From assembly GCA_003427395.1 (NCBI GenBank), contig BFEA01000290.1, positions 96,166 through 145,816 of the forward strand: a DNA stretch of 49,651 nucleotides, in the 5' to 3' direction. Origin of the DNA: Chara braunii. Its lineage: Eukaryota; Streptophyta; Charophyceae; Charales; Characeae. This document shows, in pieces, positions 19,618-32,163 of this stretch (positions are counted from its first letter, which is position 1; each line of letters opens with the position of its first letter). A program made the translations under genes and the position numbers. The notes beneath the pieces were generated by a model. That model saw only the letters and a program-made list of their open reading frames with translations. It ran no database searches and was not told the origin of the DNA.

Positions 19618-21893
19618 TCATTTTAGCGTTGAGAGCCCTGGATTGAATGGTGGTGGCTCCCATGGTCGTGCGCGGGTCATTTCCCGTCCGCTGTTTGGCG
19701 GGAGCGCGGGAAGTCGAAGCTGAGGATGAACCCCATTTCTGGGCCAGAATGTTCTTCAAATAAATGCACTGCAGCATCTTATTTTTTGGCAGTTTCCCGT
19801 TCAGTTTGCCCATAATGCTGGCGTCCCAAACATGTTGTATACCCAGCTGCTGGAGAGAGTCTGTGTCCTCATTAATGAGCAAGGTGAGAGGAATCAGTCT
19901 TAGGCCCTCCGTAAGGAGGGTATCCAGTTTCTCTTGAGGGATCAGAGCGTCAAGAACTGAATAATTATGATTTTCCAGGTCCTGTCCTCTTGCTCCTGGT
20001 AAAGTCTTGGTAGTGCCATATCTGGCACCAATCTGAATAAGAAGCGGTCTCTATTGATGAATTTCACCACAGAAAAGATTGACTGCGGGGTGACTGGTTC
20101 CTCGGTTTGCTGAGTAAAAAACATGACTTTTGGGTCCGTTGGCTGCCACACAATTATGTGGACCGATCCTTCCACCATGGTGCAGATTTGTGGCATTAGC
20201 CACTTCTCAAGGACAGGCTGACCTTTAGATAGGGTGATCATTCTCCTGTTACGGGAGGTCTTAACCCCCGCTTGAGGGACCACGACTCTCGTACCTGAGT
20301 TGGCGAAAAGCGATGATTCCGCCTTGCTGTGCATCGAAGCTTGTGAGTCTTCTCTCACTGGTACTCCCTCCTTCAGAGGGCCTTCCAGCAGGAGAGGGCG
20401 TGCCGAAGAGATGTTAGCACGTACGACTCTTGCCGCTTTGAGAGGGGACTGTCCTCTCGTACTTCTTCCATGTACCTGTACCACTGAGGAAGCTGCTTCC
20501 TCCCAAGACTCCTGCCTGGTACTCGGACTTTTGCCTATACCAATAGATGTGACCGGTCTTAGAGGTACGGGCCTAATCACTCCGGGGGTTGGTATCTCAG
20601 TGCCAGGTGGCGGGGGTTCGCTTCCACCTACCCCTGTTGATCTCGCTGGCTACAGTGTTGCTGCGTCCTGCAGTTAGGTGTTGTGCACGACAGGTCCGTG
20701 TCTTTCCTGCAGCCCAAGGTAAGCAAATTCCTCTGCTTGTAGGTAGGATCTGAACCTATCGTAGACCTGGCCTGGCACGGGAGAAAAAATTGGATTAAAA
20801 AGTTCTGCGGGCAGTTCTCCCATATTCTCAGTAGAGTCGAAGTGGCGGTGGGGGGATCTGACTTAGGATGGGCTTCTGGAACGCATCCCATTGTCTCTAG
20901 ACCCGTGATTCGACAGCGATCCATGGTACCTGGGGCCCAGGGGGATCTTTTGAACCTTGCTGCTCGGGACTCTTCTCTCGACTATGCATTGGATGTGGAT
21001 GATGACGAGTCATCATCCTTGTCCCTCCCATGAGTTGTCCGATCTCGGCAAAAGTTGCTGCGTCGGTCGTTTTGGTTCGTCTTTTTCCTTGTGCATTCGT
21101 CATCAGTGTGGAAATACCACCGGCAACGTGTGCAGTAAGGTGTGGAGGATGAAGCTAACCTCACCTCTACCATATCTCCCTTCTCCGTGCGTACCCAAAC
21201 CCGATCTACAAACTTCGAGCGGCATTCTGGGTCTAACGTGCATTTAATATTGAGCAATCTCGGATTCGATGCAAACCTGTCTGGCGGGTCCATGCTCACC
21301 ACTGGGCCAATAACTCGTGCTAGTGAGGATTTGAGGTAGAAGTATGCGTCTAGAGGTACTTGGATGGCCAACACCCAGAATGTGTTTTCCATCTCTGTTT
21401 TCCGTAGCTCTCTCCACTCAGCTCTAGGGACTCACGGTTTCATTTCAAACACATACCTTTTCCCTTTCAACTTGACTTCGCCTGAACCCTCATTTGTCAT
21501 CCATTCGGCTACCACAACATCTCTTGCAACATATAAGATTACGTTGGACCCTTCAAATTTCACCCTTCCCCTCTCAACCGGAGGATAAAAAATTCCCTCA
21601 TTTTTCCATCCGTTCTCAAAGGAGCTAACGATGCCTTCTTTCACCTTTCAAGGGAGATTCCTTGCTTCATCTCTGAAGATGATGACAACTATGCGTTCTT
21701 TGAGCCATCTGATTTTCATTCCATCATACCTGGGATCAACCGTAACCACTGCTTCGTTTCCCTACAGGGATACATCCTCAAACGGAATATCATCTGGGCA
21801 TAGGCCTTCGTCATAACACATGGAAAGCAACATCCTGACTCGTTCATCGAAACCATCATCGTGCCTCTCTTGCCCTCCATCTTCACCATCCAT
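19610..21893 (-). pseudogene. LINE ORF1 (zinc-knuckle nucleic-acid-binding)
   Basis: The frame begins at the ATG at 21893 (MDGEDGGQERHDD) and continues with several stops and shifts to 19610. A central part, FWVLAIQVPLDAYFYLKSSL through VIGPVVSMDPPDRF, resembles the DUF4283-type region of plant LINE ORF1 proteins. It is followed by one CCHC knuckle, CTRCRWYFHTDDEC, and a basic KK tail. The C-terminal pieces at 20580-19942 and 19882-19610 are low in recognisable motifs. ORF1 proteins bind LINE RNA for retrotransposition. The stop lies inside the start of ORF2. Confidence 0.7.
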
Positions 21894-23327
21894 GATTATA
21901 TCTAATTATAATTGTTGTTGCGCCTCCATGTTCACTCTACCCGACCTGGGGTTGCGTGATTCCTGATCCAGACCCTCCTCCCGGAGGGCCTTCACGGATC
22001 CGGTGATGCTATCGCTATGATCGCAAATTGGCTAAAGAGTTTAAGCCTCTAGATTACTAGTTATTCAATTTCCTTGGGATTCTACTTCTCGGCTATGGGG
22101 TAAGCCTGTATTGAAGTTTCCTGCTCCCAGGTCCTCGCTTTCATCAGTGATAGGCGGTTCCATCTACTAACGAGATTCTCCCTTAGTGCGCCAATCTGTT
22201 CGACGATACTTTACCCCTTCTGCCCTAAGCTTGAGGGAGAGGGTTGGACCAGTATCGATTCTGCACCGGGGCTAGCCCGAGGGGTAGGGTTCCGATGCTT
22301 TTCACGTAGACCATACAACCAAGTACCACGCCTAACAGACCGTAATAAGAGTGATGGCCATTGCAGACGAAGGTGAAAACAGGAATTCAAAACAGAATTA
22401 GCGAATTTCTCATAACAAGTTTCCAATTCGACTTGAACACCGTCCTCAATGAATCCAACCCCGGAGGTTGCTGAGACCCCGATAGCCTTTTAACCACTCA
22501 CAATTGAGCAGACCACGACCCAGCATTCCATCACCAGACGACCGGGAAGGTGGGTGAAACTGAAGTAGAGCTACGCATAGGTTCAAATACAGAGTTGAGC
22601 GGTTGTCGCTTCCACAGCCCGAACACAAGTCCCCAGTGCCCAATTTCCCACTCACTTGTACCTACCTTACCCCACACAGCTGCTTTGTACTACCACCACC
22701 TATTTCATTTATACCGTGCGTTCCTACGAAGCACTACTGCATTGATAATTTACCTTCGTAATCCTCTTGTTCCATAACCAAATTGTGCTCATCCAAAAAA
22801 CGTTCTCGACCAGTGCTACTCATCCATCATAGAGATAACTAAAACTTCCCCTACGCATAGCCCACTGAACCGATCGAGTAACATCCACCTTACCATGGTG
22901 AGTACAGGGAAACCTGGAGGTCGGATATTACCAAGCTCTTGTGTCTGTTCTTCCAAGCGACCGATGGTGACAATTCCTTCATACTCTTCGACCGGTATGA
23001 CGTAGCTCCTCTGTCAGTCAAGCGATAAACCTTACGCCATCGAAGCAGGGGTGAAAAACCGTCGTCCAAGTGAAGGGGATGAGCGTGAAACCTTCACGCC
23101 GCCATCGATGTGACCATGGCTGTCGGCTTCACCGCGGTAACTCGCGTTGCGATAGCGCGAGAACCGATGGACGAGTCGGTGGCCTCTGTGTGAGCAGGTC
23201 CAACCGACATCGCGAGGCCACGAGCGCACTACCGGCATCGTTGGCGGCGCTACCTCCGAACCCGCTTTTCGCTGTTGGTCCGTCTTCTCGGGGGAAACGG
23301 TTCTGGCTGCTACGAGGTTCCTTTTTT
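21894..23327. other. intergenic or LINE 5' UTR, no gene seen
   Basis: The part next to 21893 should include the 5' untranslated region of the minus-strand LINE, but no boundary can be set. Open frames are short and carry no recognisable domain. Confidence 0.4.
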
Positions 23328-23544
23328 TTATTATTATTGCTCCGATCTATTTGTGGGGAGCTGCACTTGTTGGGAACCGGGCCCAACGTCCCTTGTACAA
23401 AATTGAGGCCAGGGTCCTCACAGTCTACCGGGAGGAATAAATAAAAAAACAGAAAGAAAAACATAAGAGTAGCAATTTCAAGTTTAGCTTTCCTAAAGTG
23501 GTACTAATGCTCCAGATATTAAGCAATAAGAAGGTAGGACCGAT

Positions 23545-26500
23545 TCAGCCCCTCTCAGCACTTGAAAGGCTGTCTGAAAAGCAATGAACACTAGGTGTGA
23601 CCGGTCGTCTATCCGACAATAGCTCAGAGTAGAGTAAGTTGCTTGTTGCTAATAGTGAAACCCATTGAAAAGGGGAAGACCATTTTCTAGAAAACAGGGA
23701 GTTGGCATCGTCTATAGAAGTAGTTTTATTCCTATATTTGACCCAGTCAGCTGTTATATCCAGTCTCAATGCATGTTTATATTTTGAAAGTAGGGCTTTG
23801 ATACTGGGGTTATTACCAATAAATCTTCTATCGTTTCTGGCTATCCAAAGTTGCCAAAAAGCTCTTTGTCGAAAAATTCCTGCTATTTTGACTACCTGTC
23901 GTTCTACTTGTTCCTGTCTAACTCTTCCTGTGAAAACCATGTCTTGATCCCAGAAGTCTGTTTGATGGCAAGCCTGTTCCCAGAGATTATTTAGGAATTC
24001 CCAGAAGCCCCTAGCAATGACGCACTCCCACCAGAGATGTAGACAGTCCTCTAGACATGGGTGCGTGCAGACATCACGAGTGGTTGATACAAACATACCC
24101 TTTTCAAAACACCGCGGTGCAGTGGGAACACAGGAGTGTAAGTGCATCCATTGCAGTCCACCAGATTTTGTTTCTATAGCACTGAACAGAGTGTGTATGA
24201 ACCACAACAGTCATTTGGGAGAGATGGGTTTGAAACCTAGAGAGGAGATTTTGTTTGTCCAGTTGACAGCCAGGCCCGCCTGTAGAGACTGGGGCTGTGA
24301 CCGCAGTTTGTATCCCACTTGTGATGTGTATTCGGAGACGGATATTCTCTCAGTAGTTCCGTTGCGGTCGGTGCCCTTCCAGCCCAGCTTGCAGACGTCC
24401 ACTTTCCATTCTCTCACCGGTACGGATTGCATGATCACTTGGAAGCATGACGATCCTCCCGGGGATTTCTTCTGAATAACTCTTACTTCTTCCAGATTAT
24501 CCAAAGATATCAGGCGCAAATCATGTGACTGCTCCAAACGGGAGTCCTCCAGTCTCCATTTAGAAGCTTCTGTTGAGCCGTCTTCGTTCACTTTCTCCAC
24601 TCTGAAGTAGGATGGGGGGGAGGTTAGTGTTTGGAACCATTAATGTACATTAAAGATAGGGGAGGGAAGGGAGAGGGTAGTGATCCATTATGGTGGGACT
24701 GCCTTGATGAGGTTTCTTAGATGAGTTTCGATGTGGTGTAATCCTGAGAGGGGAGGTTTCAAATCTTGCGCTGTCTTCAATGTGTTATCTTTTTCGTTCC
24801 ACAGGTGTTTAACTAGCCATACTCTTCTCTGCATCCAGGTCCGAAGTTTCCTTATGCTTTGGCAACGGAGAAGGGTAAATTAGAGGTATCTTTAATGGCA
24901 AGGTTTTCAAATAGTGCACAGTTAAGGATCTCGTGCTTGGTTACAGGCTGTTCCAAAGGTTGGAGGAGTATTTTCCCCCATTCCTTTAGAATACCTGTCC
25001 AGGTGGGTCCTGAAGGCTTTGCCGTAAAAGGTTTCCTGAGTAAGGCGTGCCAAACTGCTTCGGGGTCCATGAATTGCCATTCGTTGGCTAGATGGTACTG
25101 GAGGAGCATAATTCATGGTTGTCATTCTTTACCAGTAAGTGCCCTGATCGGCCATTTGGCCAACAGAGCTTTGTTTTGGATTGCGGGATCCAGGATCTCC
25201 TGTCCTCCTGATTTCCGTTTTTCGGTAATTTTTGACCTACTGACCTTGCTAAGTGTTGAGGTAGCCTTTGAGTCTCCTTTCCACAACAGACGAGTGAGGA
25301 GTCTTTTGATATTCAAGGCGGAATAAGGTGATAAGACTCGAATGGAGAGGATGTACCATAGTTTAGAGGATATAAAGACGTTAATGACCATTGCTCGCCC
25401 AAGGAGTGAAAGACATTTTGCCTTGGACCAGGATGCACAGGCATCTCTAATCCTGTTTTCTATGATGTATGTATGTACGGGGGTTGGGTCTCCAAAGGAG
25501 ACCTGAATGCCCAAATATCTCTCAGACTTCGCTCTTGTTCTAACCGGTATGTTCAAGTCTATAGCCAGGGGTTGGTCGTTTGGGGTGGGGGCAACTGATT
25601 TTTGTCAGCTGACCCTCATCTCCGAGTCAGAGGCCAATTCGTAAGTTGAAAGACATTCCTCCAGAGCCGAGAGGGATTGGACTGAGTTTTCTATAATAAC
25701 AGAGAAGTCATCTGCTAGTGCCGAAACTTTAATAGAGTAGGTAGGGGATATTTGTAAGGCTTCGTAGTTCGGGTGACTAAGTACCATATTGAGGAGAAAC
25801 TCTAGTTGGATCACGAATAGTGAAGGGGCTAGGGGGCAGCCTTGTCGGAGTGATCGTGTGAGTTTGAAAGTTGAGGATGGGTGACCATTTACTAAAACTC
25901 TACTAGATGAGGCTCCATAGAGGGCCTTGACCAGTTTCCGATAATTTGGGCCCACCCCAACCCTTTCCAGGGTGGTTTGGACGAGGTCCCAATTCACTCG
26001 GTCATACGCCTTTTAAAAATCTATAAGGATTACAGCTTCATTCAGTTTATGGGTATTAATCCAGTCAATTGATTGAGAAATGGTCAGACATTATCGAGGA
26101 CTTGCCTTCCTGGGATAAAACCGGATTGGTTGAGATGAACTAATTTGTTTAGGAGAGGTTTCAACCGAAGGACCATTGTCTTCGCCAAGATTTTCCCATG
26201 TACATTTAGCAGTGATATGGGATGGTAGTTCCTAACATCAGATTTGTCCCCCTTCTTATAAAGGAGGGTGATGATGCCTTCAGCTGTGCGGGGGCCTAGA
26301 GTTTGGTCATTTAGGATCGAGTTGAAGACTCGAAGAAGGTCGGGGGAGATCAAGGGCCAGACCCGCAGGTAGAACTCTATCGGTAGTCCGTCTGGGCCTG
26401 GATACTTTCCTTTTGCCATGCTGTTAACTGCCCTTGTTAGTTCCGTCATCGTTATTGGTTGTTCTAATACAGATGATTCTAAGTCAGAGAGAACTGAGTT

Positions 26501-27857
26501 TGCAGAGCTCCATAAGAGTTTCTCTAGGTGGGGTGATACTATTGGACTGTCGGGTGGTTTCTCAAATGTGAGGAGTTTTTCATAAAATATCTTAACATAT
26601 TCACAGAGTCTAACTGCATCGTTTGCGGGGGGCTGGTTCGAGTCATGAGGATGATAGATAGTAGAGATGTTAGTGTTGTTCCAGGATATGCATATGATTT
26701 TAGTTGTATTATTATCAAGTCTATCCCTATGGAGTATTTTGTCCACTTGTCTATATTTGGCCCAAGTGTTGTGGTTTATAATCTGAATGTTTTACCTTTG
26801 TTAGAGGAGCCTGTTTCTCCTACGCATGTTAATGGTTTCTGAGAAAAAACAGTCAGTGGGCTTGTTTTCTAGGGCCTCTATTTTCCTTTTCATAATAATC
26901 TTCTGGTGTCGCCTATTGACTGCTTTGACTCTGGAGATGAGGTTGAGGTAGTTAGAAATAAGTGTAAGGCCTTTGTCCAACCAAATACCTTCGTTGGGGA
27001 AAAGAGAGGTATTAAACCTCCATTCCTCCCAAGTTTTCCATATCGAGTTAATGACTCCAGGATCTTCCAAAATATGGAGACTTAGCTTGAACAAGCCTTT
27101 ACCTCTGGAGGTTTGTGTGTTTAGTTTGAGTATGATGAAAATTGGTTTGTGATTTGATAGTGGGTAGGTGTCACAATCTGCTTTGTGGATTAGCTGTAGT
27201 GCAGGTTCGTTTGTCAGGATCAAGTCTAATCTTCTTTTGGTGAAGATACCAGATTCCGAGGGGGTTGTGGAAGACCATGTAAAAATTTGTGTGTCCGGGT
27301 GGAGCACGCGATAAGGATCAAAGAGGCCGAGGTCCATCATCATATCATTTAGAGCTGCAGATTCCCCTGGGTGAGACAGTGGGGTATTGGAGTCTATGTC
27401 TGCATTGGGGACTGTGTTCCAGTCGCCGCCCACAATGAGAAAGCCTGCTGGTGGTATAATCGTATTCAAGTTTAATATGAATTTGAGCTTTATCTGAGTG
27501 CTGTGAAGGGACATATACCAACAGAAAGACCCAGCGTCGATTATCCAAATTTAGGGAGGCCCATGTCTAGTGGCTTATAGGATCTGAGCCAAATTCATGC
27601 AGACAGTCAGTCAATTTCTTGTGGATCAGGATACCTGTTCCCCCTCAGGAACCCTGGGCCGGGGCCCAGAATGGTGGTTTGTTCCATCATCTTCGCATGG
27701 AGACCAATTTATCCTCTGATAATTTGGTCTCCTGTAGTAGGGTAATAGACACCTTCGTGGAGTGAACCCAAGTCTTTAACCGTGATCTTCTTTGCTTTCC
27801 ATTGTCATCTACCAAGCCGCGCACGTTCCAAGAGGCTATGGTGAGCCTATTGTCCAT
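23545..27857 (-). pseudogene. LINE ORF2: EEP endonuclease, RT, zf-RVT
   Basis: The ATG at 27857 overlaps the ORF1 stop by 11 nt (ATGGACAATAG). The endonuclease shows ASWNVRGL, LLQETKL, GGDWNTV, RRLDLIL and SNHKPI, all key EEP blocks, but stops and a frameshift lie between them. The RT shows MAKGKYPGPDGLPIEFYL, YKKGDKSDVRNYHPISLL and NQSGFIPGRQV. Motif A (ILIDF, stop, KAYDRVNW) is interrupted by a TAA near 26014. Then come RQGCPLAPSLF and the catalytic LADDFSVII. The thumb and connection follow at 25556-25122 (RYLGIQVSFGDP, LSLLGRAMVINVFISSKLWY). The C-terminal zf-RVT-like part at 24207-23545 has CLEDCLHLWWECVIARGFWE and AFWQLWIARNDRRF. ORF2 normally nicks DNA and copies LINE RNA; this copy cannot. 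Confidence 0.85.
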
Positions 27858-29928
27858 CTGCTGGCCTTGCCTGCTTCCCTGGTTGGATACGCGTGGCTAG
27901 CTCAGGTGTGGAAAACAGCCCAGGCGTGTCCCGTGGGAATCTCATTGTCTCCAGGATGTATTTGGAGACCAATAATCGTTCCTTCGGCAAGTTGGTATCG
28001 AGTTCTGCAATAATCTCACCTGTGATACCATCGCCCAGGGCTGAGGCATACCTTTCCTTTTTGTTCCCTTTTTTTAACCAGGCAAGTGGGGCCCACAATA
28101 AGTCTTCGTCAGCCACTCGAGGATCCACTCCGGGAGCCATGGCTGCCTCTAGGCACGCAACCATGATGGGGTGGTTCTTACATGACTCTCCTCTTCGGTA
28201 CACTGAAGAGTCAAGAATGGCAGGAACTGGGCTTACGGAGTATTTTCTATCAAGCATACTTCTGGCTGTCTGCAGGAAGATATCTGGATGTGGAAAGGTG
28301 GTGGTCGTGAGTGATGGAATTGTCATCTTTCCTCTGGAGCATGAGGAGTGTGTTTTGATTGCATTGTTTGAAAATCAGTGGTGCCAGTACGAATGGGGTG
28401 TCGTGTTGTGCAGTGGGAGACATCGGAACCGCCCAAGTATGTGGTGTCCTGGTTGCTTGGGATACCTCCGCCATTTTGAGATCTTCTGATCTTAGTTTCT
28501 TCTGAGGTTGCTGTGGAGGTGAAGAAGACTTCGGCGAAGGGGCTGGCCCCGAGGGCCCACTTCTGCCCGGTTCACTGAGTGTCCCATCTTGTTGTGGCGT
28601 TGGGTCGTTGTTCTGAGCATGCAGGTTTTTTTCCCCTGCTTCGGTGATGGCCAGGCGTGTTGGGGTGGTAGTGGTACCAGGAATGTTCAAAGGCAGTTTG
28701 TTGCTTGCTGAGTTGATTATGCCAAAGAGATTCAAAAAGGGAGCCGGGTTCTGAGGTTTTATGGGACGCTATCCCAGTCTACCGTGTGGCTGGCTCTTGT
28801 CAGATCCGGGAGTTTGTGGCCCAGAGTCCTCGTTCCAGCTGCTGTGGGAGATGGAAACTGTGTTTGTTCCCTTCTGGGGTCGTGGTAACGACTCATTGGG
28901 CGTTGTTAGTGTTCCTTTCTACTTGCTGAGTTTTCCCATCTGTTTTGTCCCTTGTCGAAGCTCGGGTTGTACAGATAGGGGAATTCCGCAGAATGAGAGG
29001 AAGCAGCGTAGTTGGGTCGTTTGTCTTGTTTCCGCCTGTTATTCTGGTCTGATCGGCATTCGTCTGTATCATGACCGTATCTGGAGCAAATGTAGCAGTA
29101 TGAACAGTCATCAGCTTTGTGCCCATGCCTATTACATTTGGAGCACCATGGCATGTTTGAGTTGACCAGATCTGCCAGTAGGAATTCCTGGCCTGTCCAG
29201 ACCTTCAGGCGAGAGCTAAAAAACTCTTCCGCACCTGGGTGAAGTTGGTACTTGAGGTTTCCCAACTTCGGGTCTTCCGGGTCGCTTACTGGGTTGAATT
29301 CTTTGACCACTTTGCCCATGACTGCCTCAATACCAGTTCTGATGAAGATTGAGGCAGCAATGGGGAAACGCATGACCATGACCCAGTAGTTTTTCTTTTT
29401 TTTCTTTTCTCTCTTCTTTTGCCATTGAGTGCAGGGTAACCACTGGCGGAAATAAACAAAATTCCATTTCGAACCTTCCTTGAATTTCATCTCTTTCTTC
29501 ACATTCAATAGCCAATCCACCACTTTCGGATTTTTGGCTACTTATGTCATCTGTCCTCTTCCCTCCATATGTGTTATACCCTTTGAAGTTTGGAGTTCTT
29601 CTTTCGTGAGGACAAAGTCTTCAAGGTACCGAATGAGTTCAATCTTCTTGTCGTTGGACGAGTTCTTGGTGTCCCCCTGAAAGACTCTGGCGACTGTCAT
29701 TCGTTTGAGGAATTCATTTTGTACCGTTTGAATGTTTTCTTTCGGTCTGATCTCAATACGATCGTCTTCTTCATTAATAGTGGTATCAACGTATTCTGAG
29801 ACATCCTGAGAGATCTGATTTAGGTACCAATCTTTCATCATTCCAGTAAGTTTTTGGACTTCATCATCTTCCATGTCGTATTGCGGTGATGCAACACTCG
29901 TTTTGTCAGTGCCGCTGTTCATCTTCAA
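27847..29928 (-). pseudogene. LINE ORF1 with two CCHC zinc knuckles
   Basis: The frame starts MKMNSGTDKTSVASPQYD at 29928 and is carried in pieces at 29928-29542, 29523-28906, 28735-28250 and 28326-27847. The second piece has two adjacent CCHC knuckles, CSKCNRHGHKADDC and CYICSRYGHDTDEC, preceded by a DUF4283-like region (WVMVMRFPIAASIFIRTGIE). The third piece is Pro/Ser-rich. The last piece has LLWAPLAWLKKGNKKERY and ends PGKQARPADGQ at 27847, inside the start of ORF2. The expected role is RNA binding in the LINE ribonucleoprotein. Frameshifts and stops separate the pieces. Confidence 0.75.
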
Positions 29929-30443
29929 ATACTAAGATATGTCCGGCTGTGGGAGTGATGGCTATGTAACCCGAGGATATATGTTTAGCAGTTATCGAGG
30001 AAGTGGAGCACAGTTTAGGGATGGTGGTGCATTGGGGATGGGTGGGTACTTGTTCCGAGGAAGTGGAGCACAGTCAAGGAGGAAGGTGGTTGAAGGATAA
30101 GCCAGGTTAATTATGTAGTATTGTATTTATCGGGTAAGAATGTAAGGAGAGGGCTAGAAGTGAGCGAGGGTGAGGGAGGGATAAAAACAAAAGGACACGG
30201 TAATGTGAGAGGAAATTAGCGTTGGGTTCTTGTGGGGAAATTTATTACATGAAAAGGACAAAGGAGGGGAATTAGGGGGGGGCGGTCGGTACGAGATTGA
30301 GTGATTCCGATATTCGACATGGACGGGGGATGAGATGGGGCGGAGGGCTGTGGGGTGAGGGTGAGCGGGGTCTATTAGGGTGGGGGTAAGGGGGAGATGT
30401 GGTTTGCCGCGGTTAAAGTTAGAAGAGTTGAGAAGTAGGGGTC
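29929..30443. other. upstream region of the LINE
   Basis: G-rich on the plus strand. A 19-bp phrase, CGAGGAAGTGGAGCACAGT, occurs twice, near 29996 and 30056. It probably belongs to the LINE 5' UTR on the minus strand. No gene. Confidence 0.45.
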
Positions 30444-30850
30444 GGGACGGGCGCGTCGACTCTTTATTATGTGAGGGGAACAAGACTCAGAGGGTGGTAT
30501 TGCGAGGAGATTTTAGGAGTTGAGGTCATACGGGGGGTTCTATTGCACAGAAAGGGAAAAAACAGGAAACAAGGGAGGACGGACCAATACGAAAAGTGGG
30601 ATAGTTTCTATTACACGGAAAAGACAAAAGAGGTAGAGGCCGGGACGGGCCCGTCGACCCTTTATTATGCGAACGGAACAAAACTGAGAGGGTGGTATTG
30701 CAAGGAAATTTTAGGAGTTGACGTCATGCGGGGGTTTTATTACACAGAAAGGGACAAAACGGGAACTAAGGGAGGAGGGAACGGTACGAAAAGTGGGATA
30801 GTTTCTATTACACGGAAAAGACAAAAGAGGGTAGAGGCCGAGAGGTCATG
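30444..30850. repeat. 198-bp tandem repeat, two units
   Basis: Units begin with GGGACGGGC(G/C)CGTCGAC at 30444 and 30642. Each includes CTTTATTATG, AGAGGGTGGTATTGC, ATTTTAGGAGTTGA, AAAAGTGGGATAGTTTCTAT and ACGGAAAAGACAAAAGAGG. They lie upstream of ORF1 of the minus-strand LINE, where mouse L1 elements carry promoter monomers; this role is an inference. Confidence 0.7.
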
Positions 30851-31527
30851 GGGCGGAGTGGTGTCCAGATCTACCGTTTGAATGAAGGGCCAAAACGAGA
30901 GGTTTGTTCGATTGGAAACGTTGTAATACTTTTTAGGGGATATTCGTGGTGGGGCCTAATCGTGGGCGGTACGTGGTCCGGATGGGAGTTCGAAGGGAAA
31001 GTTGAGATGGGCGGTAGAAGAGGGTATTCGCGAGAAGTAGTGAAAAAGCAGATTTGTTACAACATGATGTGGTTTCACCGCTGAGTAAGGACGAGACAGG
31101 AGGCACCGATAAAGTTACCGCCTTGATGATGCAGTCTCTCAGTAGTACAACTTGAAGGTAAGAGGCTCAGATGATGATACCGCCGTGAAGAAAAACAGTT
31201 ACTCTATCGCGTCCACCAATTGTAGTGTAGGCCTTGGGTAAACTCCTGTAGCGGAACGCTCGGTAGAAAACGAGCGTTACGCTGGTAGTTCTGGTCAGAG
31301 CTTGGTCATGTGTGTGAGGACGTAGGGGAGGTGATCACCCGAAGTAGAACAACTTCCACGCGGTAAGGGAGGAACTCGTCGTGGGTCATTAGCTGTTACT
31401 TGCTTGCCACCATCACCTTGATGGAGATGGGCTAGCTATGGTGAAAAACCTAAAAGCTCGAGCCATACAGGTAGCGCAGCCGCTTCGAGGCGCCGCTGAA
31501 ACTGTACGCCAGACCGTCCCCCGTCCA

Positions 31528-31530
<3 letters not shown>
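30851..31530. other. intergenic, no gene seen
   Basis: No recognisable gene. A small stem AACGCTCG/CGAGCGTT with an 8-nt loop lies near 31256-31279. Confidence 0.4.
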
Positions 31531-31569
<39 letters not shown>

Positions 31570-32073
31570 TACGGTATATTCTTCTCTCACATCTTTCATC
31601 ATCTTTCAAATTCTTTCAATTCACCTTCACTACCTACCTACCACTACTCCTAAGGCTTAGACAGGGGACCCCTGCAAACATAGCTTTGTTGTCTCCCTCC
31701 AGCCATCAGAGGGGATGCATGTTGCCCCCCGCCCCAACTATGGTGGTCAAGGATGGGGTGGGGCCGCCGGTGGGGGTCCCGCTAACGCAAAGACCGACCA
31801 TTTTGCCAGTAGTTGTGCCTCCCTTTTCATCGTCCCCCACCCCCAACCGAATAACAACAGTGTCTAAGGCGAACACTCTACCACACACAACCCACTCACA
31901 CTCACACTCACACCCGTGTTGGCCAAGGACCCTGCTATTACCCATCAGAGGTATCAAGTAGACTATCACTGCTGGTTGGCACTAAGTGCGCTGCAGGCAG
32001 TTGTGGGGCTCGAACCCACAACCTCCTGAATGCCACTTGCGTACCTAACCAACTGAGCTACGGGGTTCCCTGT
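31531..32073 (-). mobile_element. tRNA-derived SINE
   Basis: On the minus strand the head contains a perfect A-box, TAGCTCAGTTGG (32049-32060), and B-box, GGTTCGAGCCC (32006-32016), the latter within a perfect 5-bp T-stem (TGTGG/CCACA). The anticodon and acceptor arms do not pair, so it is not a functional tRNA. The body runs to a 36-base poly(A) tail (T-run 31531-31566). The 3' end just before the tail has CTTAGGAGTAGTGG, GGTAGGTAG and AGAGAAGAATATA, shared with the next copy. At about 540 bp it is long for a plant SINE, so it may be composite. Confidence 0.75.
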
Positions 32074-32079
32074 ATGACA

Positions 32080-32163
32080 TTTTTTTTTTTTTTTTTTTTT
32101 TTTTTAAGTTATATTCTTCTCTCAATCTCACCTCACACTACCTACCTACAACATACTCCTAAG
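32080..32163 (-). mobile_element. 5'-truncated SINE copy
   Basis: A 26-base T-run (32080-32105) is followed by about 57 bases resembling the 3' end of the adjacent SINE: TATATTCTTCTCTCA-like sequence, CACTACCTACCTAC and ACTCCTAAG. Its tail abuts the head of the first copy, so one SINE inserted at the end of the other. Confidence 0.7.

Larger units (their letters stand above)
23328..29928 (-). mobile_element. near-complete L1-type LINE, mutated
   Basis: Reads on the minus strand from ORF1 (ATG at 29928) through ORF2 (ATG at 27857, coding relics to 23545) to a 3' UTR ending in an A-rich AATAATAAT plus A8 tail near 23328. The 3' UTR carries GGTAGACTGTGAGGACC and CCCGGTTCCCAAC, shared with fragments at 14788 and 46410. 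In-frame stops and frameshifts in both ORFs show it is inactive. Target duplications were not resolved. Tandem 198-bp repeats further upstream (30444-30850) may belong to its promoter region. Confidence 0.8.

Noticed and set aside
31981-32073. Functional tRNA gene on the minus strand
   Set aside because: A- and B-boxes are perfect, but the anticodon and acceptor stems do not form and a poly(A)-tailed body follows; a SINE fits better.
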